Assembly: GCA_035395685.1 (NCBI GenBank)
Contig: DAOPBR010000005.1
Coordinates: forward strand, 1-64,000
Length of the DNA stretch: 64,000 nt
Source: JAKJGA01 sp029554345
Lineage (GTDB): Bacteria > Spirochaetota > UBA4802 > JAFGJZ01
Reading direction: 5' to 3'
The notes under the pieces were generated by a model. That model was not told where the DNA came from. It made no database searches and saw only the letters and a list, made by a program, of their open reading frames with translations. A program made the position numbers and the translations under genes. Shown here piece after piece: positions 62,977 to 64,000 of this stretch (positions within the stretch are counted from its first letter, which is position 1; every line of letters starts with the position of its first letter).

Positions 62977-64000
62977 TTACTTTTTCCAGCACTTCAATAG
63001 TTTCAATTCTCTTTCTTCTGACACTTCTTACTCTCAGAATATGTCTATCTATAGCGACAACATCTCCTCTAAAAGGGAGTCTCTCAAGTTTTTCTATTAT
63101 AAAGCCCGCAATAGTTTCACTGTCATCTGTTTTAATAGATTCGGCAAATTCTGAATTGAAATCAACAATCTGCATATCTCCGGTTATTACCGAAATTCCT
63201 TCACATGAACGGACTTCCGGTTTTATTTCTTCCCTTGATAAAGAAAATTTTTCACCCATTACTTCAGCAATCATGGAGGAAAGAGTTACAATCCCCATCG
63301 TTCCGCCGTATTCATCGACTACAACAGCCATTTGAATGCGTTTTTCGATAAATGAATGAAGAAGTGACGACAATTCCTTTGTAGACGGAAAATGATTCGG
63401 AGGTGTAAGAAGTTTGTTTATATTTTTTGCTTTTTTCAATCCGTAGTGATACGGAAGAAGATATCTATAATCAATAAAACCGACTATATTGTCTATATTA
63501 TCCTTGAAAACCGGAATTCTCATGAATTTCTTTTTCATAAAAATCTGCATCGCTTTTTCAATACTTGTACCGTATTCGATTACAGTTATTTCATTCCGCG
63601 GAATCATTATACTTTGAGCTGTTTTTTTGGAAAGTTTGATTACATTGCGGATAAATTCAATTTCCGCAGGCTGTAAGGCTCCGTCATCTTTGCTTATATC
63701 AAGCGCCGCATCAATTTCACCCTCTGTAATGTTAACGCTTTCAGAAAAATCAATTTTCAGTATTTTTATTACTGAATGCATTATGCCGAGAATAAGAAAC
63801 CTTATAGGTGTTACAATAAAATGAAAAACATGAAAAGGTGATATAACGGCTTTTGCAAACCGAAGGCTGTTGTTTATTGCTACTACCTTCGGCATTATTT
63901 CGCCGAATATTATGATTAAGGGAGTTGCTATAAGCATAGCGAAATAATGTCCATACTTCGGAGAAAAATCAATACATATCTCTGCAATTATTGTTGATAC
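62969..64000 (-). CDS. Second CNNM/CorC-type membrane protein, N-terminus beyond the window
   Basis: The frame is open to the right edge, giving at least 343 residues. It lacks the very N-terminus of DUF21 but keeps LIIIFGEIMPKVVA. Then come CBS domains (IPRNEITVIEYGTSIEKAM and VVVDEYGGTMGIVTLSSM) and CorC_HlyC (DSETIAGFIIEKLERLP). Paralogous to the next gene, with an 8-base overlap, so the two probably act together, perhaps as a heteromer. Confidence 0.9.
   Translation of the reverse strand, partial: VSTIIAEICIDFSPKYGHYFAMLIATPLIIIFGEIMPKVVAINNSLRFAKAVISPFHVFHFIVTPIRFLILGIMHSVIKILKIDFSESVNITEGEIDAALDISKDDGALQPAEIEFIRNVIKLSKKTAQSIMIPRNEITVIEYGTSIEKAMQIFMKKKFMRIPVFKDNIDNIVGFIDYRYLLPYHYGLKKAKNINKLLTPPNHFPSTKELSSLLHSFIEKRIQMAVVVDEYGGTMGIVTLSSMIAEVMGEKFSLSREEIKPEVRSCEGISVITGDMQIVDFNSEFAESIKTDDSETIAGFIIEKLERLPFRGDVVAIDRHILRVRSVRRKRIETIEVLEKVND

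Overview
The window is AT-rich bacterial DNA from a draft assembly: it holds a 100-base run of N at 52171-52270 and is cut through a gene at both ends. Signal peptides, lipoprotein signals, periplasmic immunity proteins, an RHS toxin locus and a CorC-type pair point to a Gram-negative, diderm organism. The gene set (tig-clpP-clpX-lon, mcsA-mcsB-clpC, an EIIA/zinc-ribbon fusion, a divergent ArgS, a DUF4914-type protein) would suit a spirochaete or a relative. That placement is inference and weak.

Region 1 (1-5790) is accessory DNA: the C-terminal end of an RHS protein with a peptidoglycan-amidase tip, its periplasmic immunity partner, then an orphan RHS tip with a C39-like cysteine-peptidase domain plus immunity protein, a toxin-like fragment plus secreted protein, and one more unrecognised protein. 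Each unit ends in a copy of a 50-130 bp repeat built around small hairpins. Region 2 (5803-7906) is an IS256-type element with an 8-bp target duplication, inserted five codons into a YdjM-like membrane hydrolase gene. Its transposase carries an in-frame stop.

Region 3 (7907-13560) holds a two-gene module, a PEPCK-like DUF4914-type protein and a RecA/KaiC-like plus PPDK-N protein. It is flanked by two inverted, related arrays of three- to five-base-loop hairpins. Region 4 (13561-15879) is small hypothetical genes and a frameshifted VapB-type antitoxin.

Region 5 (16132-50500) is mostly housekeeping: argS, a large TPR protein, a CheD-like protein, a PHP phosphatase, argH, potABC, coaB/coaC as separate genes, mutL, three tRNA genes (His, Leu, Gly), tig-clpP-clpX-lon, a methyltransferase, PTS enzyme I, argC, a DUF4015 protein, a DgkA-PAP2 fusion, a phosphoribosyltransferase, a BtuF/BtuC-like pair, a DprA-like protein, RNase H, prephenate dehydrogenase, an EIIA/zinc-ribbon protein and a cardiolipin-synthase-type protein.

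Region 6 (50494-64000) has clpC, a McsB-like pseudokinase and mcsA (broken by the assembly gap), a secreted papain-like protease next to a chagasin-like inhibitor lipoprotein, a hybrid histidine kinase behind a Cache-type lipoprotein, ispH, a YiiX-like papain-fold protein and two tandem CNNM/CorC-type membrane proteins, the second cut by the window edge.

The points most worth following are the hairpin arrays and inter-cassette repeats, the DUF4914/PPDK module between two such arrays, the protease-inhibitor pair, the degenerate McsB, the DgkA-PAP2 fusion and the IS256 disruption of the hydrolase gene.
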